Below are positions 20,584 to 32,965 of a DNA stretch of 64,000 nucleotides, in pieces. The stretch is from Chinchilla lanigera. Its lineage: Eukaryota; Chordata; Mammalia; Rodentia; Chinchillidae. Both the position numbers and the translations under genes were made by a program. The stretch's first letter is position 1. Each line of letters begins with the position of its first letter. Below the pieces are notes generated by a model. It was not told the DNA's origin. It saw nothing but the letters and a program-made list of their open reading frames with translations, and ran no database searches. The stretch spans positions 2,161,632 through 2,225,631 of the forward strand of contig NW_004955477.1 in assembly GCF_000276665.1 (NCBI RefSeq). The letters run 5' to 3'.

Positions 20584-22201
20584 AAGTAGCAGAACCAAAA
20601 CTCACAGCTGGTGCTCCAAATACCATTCTCTTCTCCAGACCCCAAGAATGCCAGTCACAAGTTAACTTCCTATCCCATGCTGAGCACCTGCCTCCCTTCC
20701 AAGGTTGTTTCCTAGAGCAGAGAAGTGGCAGCTCTTCTTACTTGCTGGGAGGAAGCCAGAGGGTCTGCCACCCACTCCCACCCCTGGAGTAGAAGGATGG
20801 AGAAAAGGGGGACTGACAGCCTCCCGTACACACCCAGTCCCACCCACCTACCAAGCTCAGGTTTGAGATGCACAGGAAACTCAGCACCCAGGACTAGCCT
20901 GCTGAAGTCCAAGGGCAGTTTAAAGAGACTGGAAAGTGGGAGACTATGGACCTCTGCTGTGGGTGCTGTGAGAGGAGCCACTGTGCCTCAGCAGGAGGGA
21001 GCTCCACTGGGCAGGATTTCAGCCAGAAGGTGGCTTCTTAAGACAGGCTCCAGACCAGGTTGGACGTGGTTTGCTGAGCAGGACAACTGAGGCAGTTATC
21101 CAGGAATTCCAAGCATCTCGATGCCGTGGGATGGTGGAAGGGCTGCGTGAATCTGTGCAGAGTCAGCAGAGCTCCTGGCACACACAGGAGACAATGATGG
21201 CTTGGAACCTGCCTCCAACTGCTGCCCTGTAGTTGGGTTGGGCTGACGCTTTGGGGAGAGTCCTCAGTGGCCCAGACAGGGGGTAAGTACATCTTTCTAT
21301 CCCCTCATTGGCTCCTGGTTCCCCTTTTGACCTCCCTTGTACCCCCAAGTTTCACATCACAACCAGGAATGTACTATCCACATTAATCCCGAGGATTCAG
21401 ATGAACCCCCAAATAAGAAAATAACAAGGGGTGTTGGGAGTCATAAGCAATAGGATGAGCAGACAAAGGAGGGAAACAAAATATCTTCAAAAATGAACTA
21501 ACAAGAAAGGAGCCTTTTGAAGTAATATCACTGATGGCATGTCAGTGGTGTCTGGGGATTTCCCTACAGACCCTCAGGCAGAAGTTCCTATCGTTTTTTT
21601 CCCCTGTCACTTTGCCAAATCTCTCCAGAGTCACTGATCTTTCTAGTTAGCCTCAGGCTGAAACTTGGAAGTTCCTAGGCATTAAAAATTAACATGGGCA
21701 CCTGCGCTTTCCTGAAAGCAAGAATGAACTAAAACAGAGAACTTAAAGAGTCAGCTACCGTGTGGTCATTTTTCCTGCCCCAGTTAAAGGACTTGACATT
21801 TTCACTCATTCACTGTACAAATGTATATCAGGCTCCTACTAAGTGTTTAGCTCAGTCTGGAAGGGTCACTGTACTATTTAAATTTGCTTGAGTACTTCTA
21901 CATGTCCTTCACATTTGCACACCCAAATCACAGTCAGTTTAATCCCACCATTTGTCACCTCAGGAGGGAATGAAAAAGCATTGTCCCAGGATGAAATCCT
22001 TGGGCAGAGGCAGCCTGGTCTGAAAGGAGGAGATGGCAATAGCCTATGGTTACCAATGTTGGATCCCTCAGCCTTGGAGCAGGGGCTGGCATGGTGAGAG
22101 AAGGATCTAAGGACTCCATGGCAAGCAGCATACACTGATTATATCTGGAGATTTTTTTCTAATTTTTGTTTCAGTAGAAGAGGTTGTAGTTATCTTCTGT
22201 A
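20584..22201. other. Unique sequence, nothing recognised
   Basis: A 121-codon plus-strand frame at 20725-21090 has no recognisable domain and is opposed by minus-strand frames. A short L2-like phrase (TTCACTCATTCACTGTACAA) occurs near 21800. Confidence 0.5.
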
Positions 22202-22393
22202 CAGTCATGAGCCTCACAATGAGGTTTCAATCAGTGTGAAATCACACATACAGCAGTGGCCTCATAAGCTTAGATCACCTGATGACATCATAGCCTTCTT
22301 ATTCTGTTCAAGCATACTTTGTGATGTTTGCTCTAGAATGATGTAATCATCCAACAATGCATTTCTTAGAATATACGCATACCATGAAGACTG
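22202..22393. mobile_element. Tigger-type MITE remnant
   Basis: It starts CAGTCATGAGCCTCACAATG and ends in GCATTTCTTAGAATATACGC...GACTG. These match in memory the ends of a Tigger family MITE whose consensus contains ATTCTGAGAAATGCGTCG. Internally, TGATGTTTGCTCTAGAATGA fits the same family. TA-like bases flank both ends. Confidence 0.6.
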
Positions 22394-23339
22394 ATAGGAT
22401 CTGGAAAAAATTAGCAGATTCTAGGGTCTTAGAAACTCATGCTGACAAAGTATAAGCAAATGTCAAGACAAGAAGTTGTTATTTTTTAACGTATTTTAAA
22501 AGTTTGTTTTCCCAACTCCACCACATGTCACCCTCCCTGCTGAAGCTTTAGACACACCATACGAACACCCAAGCATGTAAACACACTCTGGCCATCTGAG
22601 GAGGGCTGCATAAAGCAAACTGGCAGGAAATGTCACTTAGACACTGCTAGGAAATGAAGAAACACGAACCTGCCCAGTTAATTTCAAATGCTGTCACTAT
22701 TTGGATGACACATCTCAGAGGAGAACACATTCATTCTACTTTGCAGAGTGTAAATCAACCCATTAGTCCTATCAAACTCCGTGAAACAAGGCAGCAAGTG
22801 TTTATGCAATTTAAACAGTAGCAGCTGGATGGCCAAGGAAACATCACCAGTGACTTTAAACAAGTTGCAGTGGGCGGTGGATACACACAACATCTGCTAT
22901 GACTGTCTTCTCAACAAGATTGGTTTGGGTCTTGCCCCCAACCCAGTGAGTGGCCCCAGGAGTTGAGCTTAGTCACTACTCAAATCCGCCTCCAAGGCTC
23001 TGGGCTGGGGACAACCCAAACCAGCTCTAAAACCACAACCACTTTTCTATCCCATAGGGCATGGCACATCAGGCTGGGTAATACTGGTTTGAGGGTGCAA
23101 TTCCTGGCCCACTGCCATCCCACACACCGGCTTTTCTCCCAGAGCTGCTTGGGGCCTAGATTCTTCCTTGAATGAAAAGAACTCCGGTCCATGTCCTCTG
23201 GATTGTAACACCTCAAGATGTGGGGAGTCTCAAAACCTGTAACCCAGTGCCAAGCATGTTTGGATTTGTTGAATAGATATCTGCTAATTTCACTATAAAG
23301 TTTGATTCTTCCAGCCAGCTAATGGCAATTTTCAAATGT
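22394..23339. other. Unique sequence, nothing recognised
   Basis: No gene or repeat recognised. Confidence 0.5.
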
Positions 23340-23830
23340 TTTCCAACTTTTACTCTTGATCTCGTCTCCCTAATAGTAAAACAAACATTTGGTGAGCATT
23401 TAAGATGTGCCAGGCCTGGTGTTATGCTGGGGTCACAAAAGCGAATAATTTATGGTGTGAATAATTTATTCACAAAAGTGAATAATCCTTGGGGAATTCA
23501 AGGCCCCATGGAAAGTGAATAGTGTTTCAGTATGGTTCTCTGCTCAACAGGCTCTTTCCCAGTTTTTAGGTCCAGCTTCAAGGGCATCTGTACAAAGGGT
23601 CTTCCTTGAACATACTATTTAATACCAGTTTTGTGTTGTTATCTCCGTCAAAGTATCTATTGCTAAATGACTATACAGTAATATATACTTACTTTATCAT
23701 TCATCTATCTATCTATTCCTACTAGAATATAAATTCCATAAAAGCAAGAATATTGTCTATTTAGCTTTCCCTTGTAATCCCAGTACCCTGAACCTGGTAG
23801 GTATCAAATAAGTATTTCTTAAATAAAAGA
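23340..23830 (+). repeat. L2 LINE fragments
   Basis: CATTTGGTGAGCATTTAAG...GTGCCAGGCCTGGTG (23390-23425) and, further on, TAGAATATAAATTCCATAAAAG, CCTTGTAATCCCAGTACC and GGTAGGTATCAAATAAGTA (23715-23820) are L2 phrases from its 3' part. An ATCT run lies at 23702-23716. Confidence 0.6.
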
Positions 23831-23884
23831 ATTAGGTACAGTTATCTTTTTGAATACAGAATTAAGACTTATAGCCATTCCTTC

Positions 23885-24085
23885 TGTCACTTCATAGACC
23901 CTTTCTTTGGCATACAGGTAGCAGCAGCGGGCACACAGAGCCCTCTCTGTGGCATGCAATCCAAGTTGCACCAACAGCCAACCTAGGATATTCAGGTTTA
24001 ATTGCTGTGTTAGCACTTTGTGATAAGTAAGTAAGTTTTGGGTTGCATTTTGGGCACTTGGTCTCAAAAAGGTTTGCCATCACTG
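23885..24085 (-). mobile_element. hAT-Charlie MITE (URR1-like)
   Basis: On the minus strand it starts CAGTGATGGCAAACCTTTTTG, continues GAGTGCCCAAA-type sequence (here AAGTGCCCAAAATGCAAC), CACAAAGTGCTAACACAGC and GCCACAGAGAGGGCTCTGTG, and ends with a decayed GGGTCTATGAAGTGACAG. The shape is that of a short hAT element with the terminal CAGTGATGGCGAACCT. I recall the rodent URR1 family having such ends. A second L2 tail (AATAAATACTGTTTTAATAA) follows directly. Confidence 0.65.
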
Positions 24086-24299
24086 ACCTTGACTAAACAT
24101 GTAGCAGGTGTTCAATAAATACTGTTTTAATAAATGAATGACAATGCTGCACTATGTCAGAGTGAAGAGGGAGATAATTTAGTCCATTATAGGCAGGAAA
24201 TGGTCCAGAAGGCTTCCTGCAATATCTGACACCTGGCATTAGTCTGAGTCCTAATGAATTCATGCACCAAAACTAACTCAAGAGGAAACAGAAAATCTG

Positions 24300-25130
24300 A
24301 GCATTAGTATGATCACCAAATAAGCTGAACTAGTAGTCATCAAAACCTGCAAGGTCCAAATGATTGTCCAGGAGAGTTCTATCAAACTTTAAATTGCAGT
24401 GTTATATAAATTCTCCCAGAGCATAGAAAGGGAGAGACCATTTTGTGAGGCTCATATGACATTCATAACCAAACTGCATAAGGGTAGCATAGGAAAGAGA
24501 AATCACTGGCTAACATCTCTTACAAGAATACATGCAAAAATCCTGACAGGATGTAACGATCACATCTATCAATGCTTAGTAATACTTCACCATCAAATTG
24601 GATTATCTTAGAAATAGGAAGATGATTATTATTAGTAAATTGCTGACAATTTTGGTATATTAAGAGATTAAGGAAAAATATAAGCATCTCATTAATAGCA
24701 GAATAAGGCATTAGATAAAATTTAACACTGATTCATGATAAAAATTCCCAGCTCTCTAGAAAAAGATGGCAATTTACTTAATCTGGCAGAAAAAAAAGTA
24801 AAATACTTACATAAACATCAATTTGATGTTGACATTAAAAAGTATTTCTTTTTAAAATCATGAATAAAGCAAAGAAGTCTATGATCACTGCTTTATTCTG
24901 CAGAAATGTTGACTAAATATAGGAGAAAAGGATTTACTTTTAGATAAGTGGTATTGGGAAACTTGGTTATTCAAAGATAAAATAAATTAGATCCTTACCT
25001 CAGATTATATGGAAGGGAGGCGTGACAAAAAGCATAAACCATGGAAGGAAAAATAGAAAACTTAATTTAGAAAATCTTCTGTCAATCAAAGACACTATAA
25101 ATAGGAAAAGGCAAACTGCAAGCAGGGGAA
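24300..25130 (+). mobile_element. Ancient LINE-1 ORF2 fragment
   Basis: Sense-strand L1 ORF2 phrases appear in order: GGAGAGTTCTATCAAACTTT, TGGCTAACATCTCTTACAAG, ATACATGCAAAAATCCTGAC, CATCAAATTGGATTATCTTAG, GCATCTCATTAATAGCAGAA, then the later GGTATTGGGAAACTTGGTTA and AATAAATTAGATCCTTACC. The region between RT and the C-terminal part is shortened. All frames are broken. It is diverged enough to belong to an old mammalian L1 subfamily. Confidence 0.75.
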
Positions 25131-25885
25131 GGTTAGAGTTGAAAGGAGCAGAAGACGGGGGCCTCCTGGAAGCTGGGGAGTGGGTAACCGGAAGTGAGGG
25201 GCCACTGAGCAGGAGTAGTGGCTATGGGGTGCGTGACCATGGGATGTAATGGCCTTGAAGCTGCCTAACCATGAAGTACCCAAGAGTATTTCAAAAGAAT
25301 TCTAATGCTGTGGGGTGTCCACGTGGAAATACTGCAAAGCATGGCGCTATCTTCAGCTTCAAAGCCCGAGTCTCCAACTTTTTCCCTATGTTGCCAGAGA
25401 CGACTGAGAATGGCAAGATCCAGTGAACACGCTGAGCTCTGCTGGCTCCCAACATCTTACTTATTTATTAACTTCTGGTATTTGAAAGGATCACGCAAGC
25501 TGCCCATGCTGTCAGCTCATTGCTGATGCTGAGCGATACCCTCTCTGTTCCGTTTCTTCCTAATGAGCGCACACACTTGAGCACTTAATACAGAGCAATG
25601 GTTTTCCAGGACAAATGGTCTTACAGCAGAACAGAACACTCTAAGGAGTCGGTGATTTCTGACTTTTATGAGCAGAACTGACAACTGTGGACAAGGGAAT
25701 TAGAAATTTTGAGTTATTTCCAGATTATCTGAATTATAATAGTAATTGCAAACCAAAGTCACAGAATCCCAGACATTTAACATTAGATGTTTAATAACAA
25801 GCCCAATTCTTTTTGACAGATGGGATTATGAGGTTTTAGGACAGAGACTGACTGCCTAAGGTCACATGTTAGATTCGCGGTATCA
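25131..25885. other. Unique sequence, nothing recognised
   Basis: No gene or repeat recognised. Confidence 0.5.
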
Positions 25886-26045
25886 GATGGCAGGCCCTAC
25901 ACATTCATTGAGCACTTACCCCTGTTAAGCACTATGTTAGGTGGTGAGGACACAGTGGTGAATGTGACAGTGTGCTTGCCCTTGAGGAGTTAGTGTTCAC
26001 GTTGAAAGAGGATGATTGTGAGCGAGTAGGCAATTACGTGAAACT
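25886..26045 (+). repeat. L2 LINE fragment
   Basis: ACACATTCATTGAGCACTTAC, GTTAAGCACTATGTTAGGTG, ACACAGTGGTGAATGTGACA and GCCCTTGAGGAGTTAGTGTTC match the common L2 3' phrase order. Confidence 0.6.
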
Positions 26046-26190
26046 GATCACACCAGATGCTGGCTAGTGCCATGAAAGGAATCAGAGGCAACATGACAGA
26101 AAGAGCCCAGACTTGCTTCCCTTGGGATGGTGAGGAAGTGTTCTGTGATAAGGAGCACCGGCCAGTCTCCAGTCAAGAAAGCAGATGTCA

Positions 26191-26395
26191 GCTAGGTGTG
26201 GTGGTCCACGCCTGTAATCCCAGAACTCTGGGAGGCTGAGACAGGAGGATCCCAAGTTTAAGCCCAGTGTGGGCAACTTACTGAAACCAAAATTCTGTCT
26301 CAAAAAGAAAAAACTAAATAAATAAATAAAAGAGCTGGGAAAGCAGCTCACTGTGAAGGCCCTACATTTACTTCCCAGTACTACAGAAGAAGAAG
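26191..26395 (+). mobile_element. Dimeric B1-ID SINE
   Basis: A B1 unit begins GCTAGGTGTGGTGGTCCACG and continues CTGTAATCCCAGAACTCTGG and GAGGCTGAGACAGGAGGATC. An A-rich linker with AAATAAATAAATAAA follows. Then comes an ID-like unit (GAGCTGGGAAAGCAGCTCAC... TTCCCAGTACTACAG). The RNA polymerase III boxes of the B1 unit are visible. This architecture is the best clue to the kind of rodent. Confidence 0.85.
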
Positions 26396-26495
26396 CAGGA
26401 GGAATAGGAGGAGGAGAAACAGCAGCTGTAAGGATGAGGAGGAGAAGGAGAGGGAGGAGGGAAGAGAAGAGGGAGAAGAAGAAAAGAAAGGAAAG
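26384..26495 (+). repeat. GA-rich purine tail
   Basis: About 110 bp of GAA/GAG/GGA units follow the B1-ID dimer. It probably grew from the element's A-rich tail. Confidence 0.8.
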
Positions 26496-26617
26496 CAAAT
26501 CAAGGGCTGAAGAGATAGCTGAGTGGTAGAGTGCTTGCTTAACATGCTTGAGACATGGGGCTCAATCCCTAGTATGCCAAAAAAAAAAAAAAAAACTCAT
26601 GATGAAAGCAGATCAAG
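26491..26617 (+). mobile_element. ID SINE with 13-bp target-site duplication
   Basis: The body starts GGGCTGAAGAGATAGCTGAG, continues GTGGTAGAGTGCTTGCTTAAC and ends in a run of 18 A (26579-26596). The flanks GAAAGCAAATCAA (26491-26503) and GAAAGCAGATCAA (26605-26617) differ at one position, so this is a genuine, fairly recent insertion. It landed at the end of the purine tail of the older B1-ID element. A-box and B-box-like motifs are present. Confidence 0.85.
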
Positions 26618-27124
26618 AGAAATATTTAACACAGAGAACTAATTACAAAGTTGCTAATTACAAAGGATAGAAAGGACCAGCCATATCAAAAGGCTTCCCC
26701 CAAATTAGAGAACTACTATAACAACTGGCAGGTATCACAGTGCTGGCTGGGGCGACAGAGGGAAGGAATAGTTCCTGTTCTGGAGTGCAGGGGGGCACCA
26801 TAAAGGGCAGCCCTGCCCACTAGCATCGAGAGTAGCAGAGGAGATGGAGCAGTTGCTGGAGATGTTCCTCAAAGCTGAGAGAGGTGAAGGGTGGAATATC
26901 CTGCTCCTACACACACCCCCAAGCTATAAGAGCACTCCCATCTGCTGAGTCTAACCAGAACCCAAATGACAAGCAAGGCTGAGAGTGTATCTTCCATGGA
27001 GAAACGCAAGGTGTGTGCAGAAGCCACTCGTGCTGTATAGCACAGCAGGGAAAGCAGAGAGGGGATCTTATGGTAACAGGCACATGGCCAGGACAGGAGG
27101 TAATGATTGGTTCAGACACATGAT
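26618..27124. other. Unique sequence, nothing recognised
   Basis: No gene or repeat recognised. Confidence 0.5.
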
Positions 27125-28666
<1,542 letters not shown>

Positions 28667-28974
28667 AAGAGCAAGGGGTGAGAATTTCAACCAGAGTGAT
28701 ACAGCATGGACAAGGCAGGGCTCCTATGCTGGCCTCCTCTCCACGGTTGAGGCCTGTCACTGTTGCCTTCTCAGGGTTCTCTTTGGCCAGACTTCCGCTA
28801 CTCTCAAGTATGCTTCTTGTGCCTCTACAGCTGAATGAGGTGCTGCTCCTCAGAGAACTGGTGAGTGTGACGGAAGTGGTGCTGCTGGGCAGACAGGTCA
28901 GGCTGCAGGGTGTGATCCAAGCCCCTGACCCCTAATTACACTCCCTGCAAGGACTGGCTCCTACCCAGAGCCAG
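28667..28974. other. Unique sequence, nothing recognised
   Basis: No gene or repeat recognised downstream of the pseudogene. Confidence 0.5.
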
Positions 28975-29145
28975 GAAGTGCACTCAAGTTTAATGTGTGT
29001 TGCCTCATTTGTTTCTTACAGCTACCCTATGAGGGAGGCTTTGTTCTTCCCATTTGACAGATAAGGAAAGTGAGGCTCAGATAAATTAAATAGCTGGCTC
29101 AAAGGTACACAGTAAAGGGCATAGCTAGAATTCCTTTCAGTCATT
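28975..29145 (-). repeat. MIR SINE
   Basis: Inverted MIR core is clear: CCTATGAGGGAGGCTTTGTT, CCCATTTGACAGATAAGG, AAAGTGAGGCTCAGATAAAT, AGCTGGCTCAAAGGTACACA and GGGCATAGCTAGAATTC. It is one of the best preserved MIR copies here. Confidence 0.75.
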
Positions 29146-29250
29146 CAGTCTGTAAATATTTAATGAATATCTATCAAGGGCTGGACTGTTAGGATAGCAT
29201 CATGAACAAAACAAGCATAGAATGTAGTTTTATAGAGAAGATAGCTATTA
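29146..29250 (+). repeat. L2-like fragment
   Basis: TCATTCAGTCTGTAAATATTT, ATGAATATCTATCAAGGGC and AGCATCATGAACAAAACAAG match the L2 phrase 'CAACAAATATTTATTGAGC...AACAAAACAGAC'. Confidence 0.5.
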
Positions 29251-29289
29251 AACAAACGACCGTGTTTGTGTCGCTGAACATTACTTGTG

Positions 29290-29617
29290 CCAATAAAAAA
29301 ATCTCAATAAAGTTCAAAACTTTTTGTTTGTGTATTTCTCAAGTATACCTGCTGATTATTTCGCTTTCTATTTTGTTAACTCTTAGTCTTCTATTTATCA
29401 TGGTCCTTTTTGTTAGGTTTACTGCAAAGTTTTTCCTAGATATTTGAGTTGAACTCTTAACTCACTTACACCTCCGAGCGCTCCTTTGCTGCCTCTCACA
29501 ACTTTTGCTCTGTTGCTCTTTTATTCCTGTCCATTCCTAAATATTTTTCAGCCCCACAGTGATTCCATTTCTTCAAGTTGTTTGGTTAACATCTTAAAAT
29601 TTCCATCTTTATTCATC
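29290..29617 (-). mobile_element. LINE-1 fragment (antisense), left part
   Basis: TTTTGTTAGGTTTACTGCAA and AAGTTTTTCCTAGATATTTG resemble antisense L1 ORF2 (TTAGGTTTATTCCTAAGTATTT). It probably belongs with the L1 piece that resumes after the MaLR LTR at 29.97 kb. Confidence 0.45.
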
Positions 29618-29967
29618 CAGGCAGCTAGAACCAAATCCCAAACTTGGTGGCTTAAAAAGAACAGAAAATTATTTCTCACTGTTCTGCAGCTTGGAATGTT
29701 CAACCTCAAGTCGCAGGAAATTCTGTGTCTGGCAAGGGCCTGCTTTCTAACTCACAGGTGGCATTTTCTTGCTGTGTGCCCCAGCCATGCAAGGGATGAG
29801 GAGTCTCTTTCAAGCCTCTTACAAGGGCACTAATCCTGTACATACAGGCCTCACACTCATGACCTAATCACACCTCCAAGATGCTCTACTCCCCAATACC
29901 ATCACCTTTGGGTTTAGGATTTCAACATCCTACTTTTGGGAGGACATAAACATGCAGAGCATAGCAA
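29618..29967 (-). mobile_element. MaLR-type LTR inserted in LINE-1
   Basis: Inverted MaLR phrases appear in order: CTAGAACCAAATCCCAAAC, TTGGTGGCTTAAAAAGAAC, AAATTATTTCTCACTGTTCTG, AAGGGCACTAATCCTGTAC, CATGACCTAATCACACCTCC, AATACCATCACCTTTGGG and TTCAACATCCTACTTTTGGG, ending AGAGCATAGCA. L1-like sequence lies on both sides. Confidence 0.75.
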
Positions 29968-30350
29968 CTTCCAAGCAAACTTATCTTTTTACTGCTGATT
30001 TTTAAATTAATTGCTTATGCTGAGTTAGTATGATGTAAGTCCTCTGGTATTTGTTGAGATTTTATTCAAGATTCATTACATAATAATATTTTATAAACAT
30101 CCATGCCTTTTAAAGATTTTATAAATATATAAAGCTAGAAGGTTATATATGTATTCTTTAATATATCAAATTTATTCAGTATCTGTACTACTTTGGTCAT
30201 CTCCTCAATCGATAGAGATGTGTGAAGCAAGAATGTGGATTTTCCAAGTTCTCCTTCTATTTCTATTTCAGTCTTAGATATTTCAAGACCTTTTACTGGC
30301 TTTAAAGTTCAAGATGCATAATGTAGCAGAATCCTTTGTTTAATAATTAT
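29968..30350 (-). mobile_element. LINE-1 fragment (antisense), right part
   Basis: ATCGATAGAGATGTGTGAAG, GAATGTGGATTTTCCAAG and TTCTCCTTCTATTTCTATTTC match antisense L1 ORF2 (TCAATTGAGAGAGGTGTGTT, TTGTGGATTTGTCTATTTCTCC). AT-rich and diverged. Confidence 0.6.
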
Positions 30351-31855
30351 TAGGACTCTCAAGACTGCAGAACAGTCAACTAAGCAGCAGCCTCTCCAAG
30401 CACAGGACCCAGGCAGCAGGTCGCCAGCTGAGAGGACTGCTCGAGGGAAAGGACATCAACCCACTTCATGACCTTCAGAGGAACTGGTCAAAGGCCATGC
30501 CTCATTAACAGGCATCAGGGAGTGGGAGGATCGGAGCCAGCTAATAACAACATCATTTCATGAAACTTACTGCATGCTCTTTGAGATTTTTAAACTGTAA
30601 TCTTCTGAAAGCTTTTATTTTTCCATTTATTTTTAGCTGATAGTGGATGTTCCCTCCAATGAAATCTCAAGCCCTAAGGATATCTTTAAGGATCTGTTTA
30701 AAGTGATAGTCTGAGTTTTACAGCAGACAAATGGGGTGTCCAGCATGGAGGTTTACCAAGAGTGTGAAGGAAAATCTCAGCTCTAATGCAGCTGTCTTTG
30801 GTTAGCACGTATCATCCTTGGAAAGAAGCCTCTGGGGACTAGAAAGTAAGCGGTTTCTGTCTGGGGTTTTGTTCCAAAACCCAGGAAGGAATAAATAGCA
30901 TTATTCCAGAAACGTTCTCACCCAGCCCTTTGATCTTAGCCCGGTAGCCACTGCAGGGGCTGCCCACCCACCTTCTGCAGCCACAGTTAATAAAGGGTTA
31001 CTTGTAGCCTTGAGCGCTGGCATGGCTGTGAAATCAGTTGGCGCTATGCTTGCGGAGCCCCAGAGAGGGCACATGACTCGACTACAAGCACACAGCAAAT
31101 AAGCTGCAGGTCTGTCCTTGCTCTTTGTCCTTAACCCTTCATGCTCTGCACCCTGGCCTTCCCCACTGGCAGTGTCATCTGCTGAGGCATGTCACACTTT
31201 TCATTTTGGTCAGTATGAAACCTAAAACATTGGCCCCGAGGGAGCTGAAGTTGGGCAAATCTTTGAAGGCATTTTATCTAACCCCCAACCCAGGTGCCAA
31301 AGCCCTTCACCCACATCCTTGCTCACCACCTGCTCAGCTCTGGTTGAACACAGTGGTGACAGGCAGTTCACTCCCCTGTTGCTCAGGCCACTACTCTCAG
31401 CTCTGCACCTGCACAGCCTTTCAGAGCCTGTGACTGGCTTGTCATTTCTGTCATTCCTCTCCAAAACCATTCGCTTCAGGAGGGTGGTACCAGCCCCTGC
31501 ACATTTCAGCCTAGCACCCAAAGCATCCCATTGTGGATGCTCCAAACACACTTGACAAATAATCACAATCCTTCTAAGCCCAACTCTGCCCTTCAGATGC
31601 TCCTAGTACTTATTTCTATGGGTCTCTAGGCCTCCATGGGGAAATTTGTGGACTACTGAATGCCCTTCAATAGCCCCCTGGGTAGTGTCTTCTCCAAGCT
31701 GGACCCCTGTGTCCTTGTGTTTCCTGGGTCATGGGACACGGGGACCCATTCCTCTGAGTGGGCTTCTACCTATATCTGTCCTTCCTCAGGGGTAACTGCT
31801 AGGATCCAGTCCAACATCCCAGGTCCCACACACAGGCACAGTACAGATGGGCTTT
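30351..31855. other. Unique sequence, nothing recognised
   Basis: Minus- and plus-strand frames of about 100 codons near 31.1-31.6 kb have no recognisable domain. Confidence 0.5.
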
Positions 31856-32260
31856 GGTGCCATGGAATGTGTCTGTGTGTATGTGTGTATCTCTCTATGA
31901 GGTTATGTAAGACTATGCATGAGAACGTCTGTGTGTGACTGAGAATGTAGATCCACGTGAGAATTAAGCATGTGTGTTTGTGTTTGTGCAAATATGTATC
32001 TATGTATCAGTCTGTGTGTGTCTGTGGCTCTGAGTGTGCAAGAATGTGCCTCAGGTTGTCCATGTGAATGTGTGAGTGTGAATGTGCCTAGGAATGTAAG
32101 CCCATGTGAACATTAGAAATATGTGAGTGTATGAACATGCATTGACTGTAGAAGTGTGTGATTGTGTGTTTTCTTGGAAGAGCCTGTGACTGTATAAGAG
32201 TGTGCACCTCTGTGCCCGTGACGGTGTTAGAATGTGGGAGTCAGTATGTATGCTATGTGT
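31856..32260 (+). repeat. Degenerate TG-rich minisatellite-like tract
   Basis: GTGTGTGT/GAATGTG units are interleaved with a longer repeated phrase. GAATGTAGATCCACGTGAGAA (near 31944) recurs as GAATGTAAGCCCATGTGAACA (near 32093), about 150 bp later. This suggests an ancient higher-order duplication within the tract. Confidence 0.75.
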
Positions 32261-32829
32261 GGACCTCCAAGTCCTCTTCTGGGACGCCCCGTGGGAGGTG
32301 GTATGGCTGCCTGTGGCTGGCTTCATGGACGTGCAGCTTCTTCGGCATTCATCCACACTGAGGGAAGAGCTTGGCCCCAGGAAGTGCTTGAAGTGACAGG
32401 CCATCACTGCCATCAACAGGCCAGCTTGTGATTTGGGCTTGTTTTGTCATAGAACCCCCTCACCCCACCCCACCCCACCCAGGGCGTATCTCCATTTCTT
32501 ACTGGAAGGGCCACTGCAAGTTGGAGCCCAGACGATCCTTGTGGCATTTTGCGGCTGGCAGGGATCCCTGCAAAGAGCATGACCCTGAACTCTGTTTAGA
32601 GAACCCAAACATCCCTGGGAAATGTGATGGCCACATTCCCTTTCACAATGTGAAAAACAATTCTATTTTAGAGATAGAAAGAGGAAGTTAAGTCCCCGCA
32701 CACAGAGGCGAAAACAAAGATTTGTCATACAGTATTTCCTAATTCAGAGGTCAAAAGGGAATCCTTTTAACTGTCCCAGATTGCCACACATGGGAGGACC
32801 ATCGCCCATCTGCTACCTCTACATCCTCG
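32261..32829. other. Unique sequence with a short (CCCCA)n run
   Basis: CACCCCACCCCACCCCACCC lies at 32461-32480, about four units of a C-rich pentamer that is a possible G-quadruplex/i-motif site. The rest is unrecognised. Confidence 0.6.
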
Positions 32830-32965
32830 CTGCAGGGCAACAGGAGACACAGAACGCTCTGAGGGGCTCAATGGCAACTCAAGATCACAAAGAGCTCAGT
32901 CAGCGGTGGAGCTGGGACTTACACCCAGGTCTGCCGGTCTCTGAGACCAGCATTCCAGACCCAGA
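32830..32965 (-). repeat. MIR SINE fragment
   Basis: CTCAAGATCACAAAGAGCTC, AGCGGTGGAGCTGGGACTTA and ACACCCAGGTCTGCC fit the inverted MIR end (AAGGTCACACAGCTAG, GGCAGAGCTGGGATTTGAACCCAGGTCT). Confidence 0.6.

Noticed and set aside
32461..32480. Telomere-like or CRISPR-like short repeat
   Set aside because: It is only about four CCCCA units. There is no telomere hexamer and no spacer structure.
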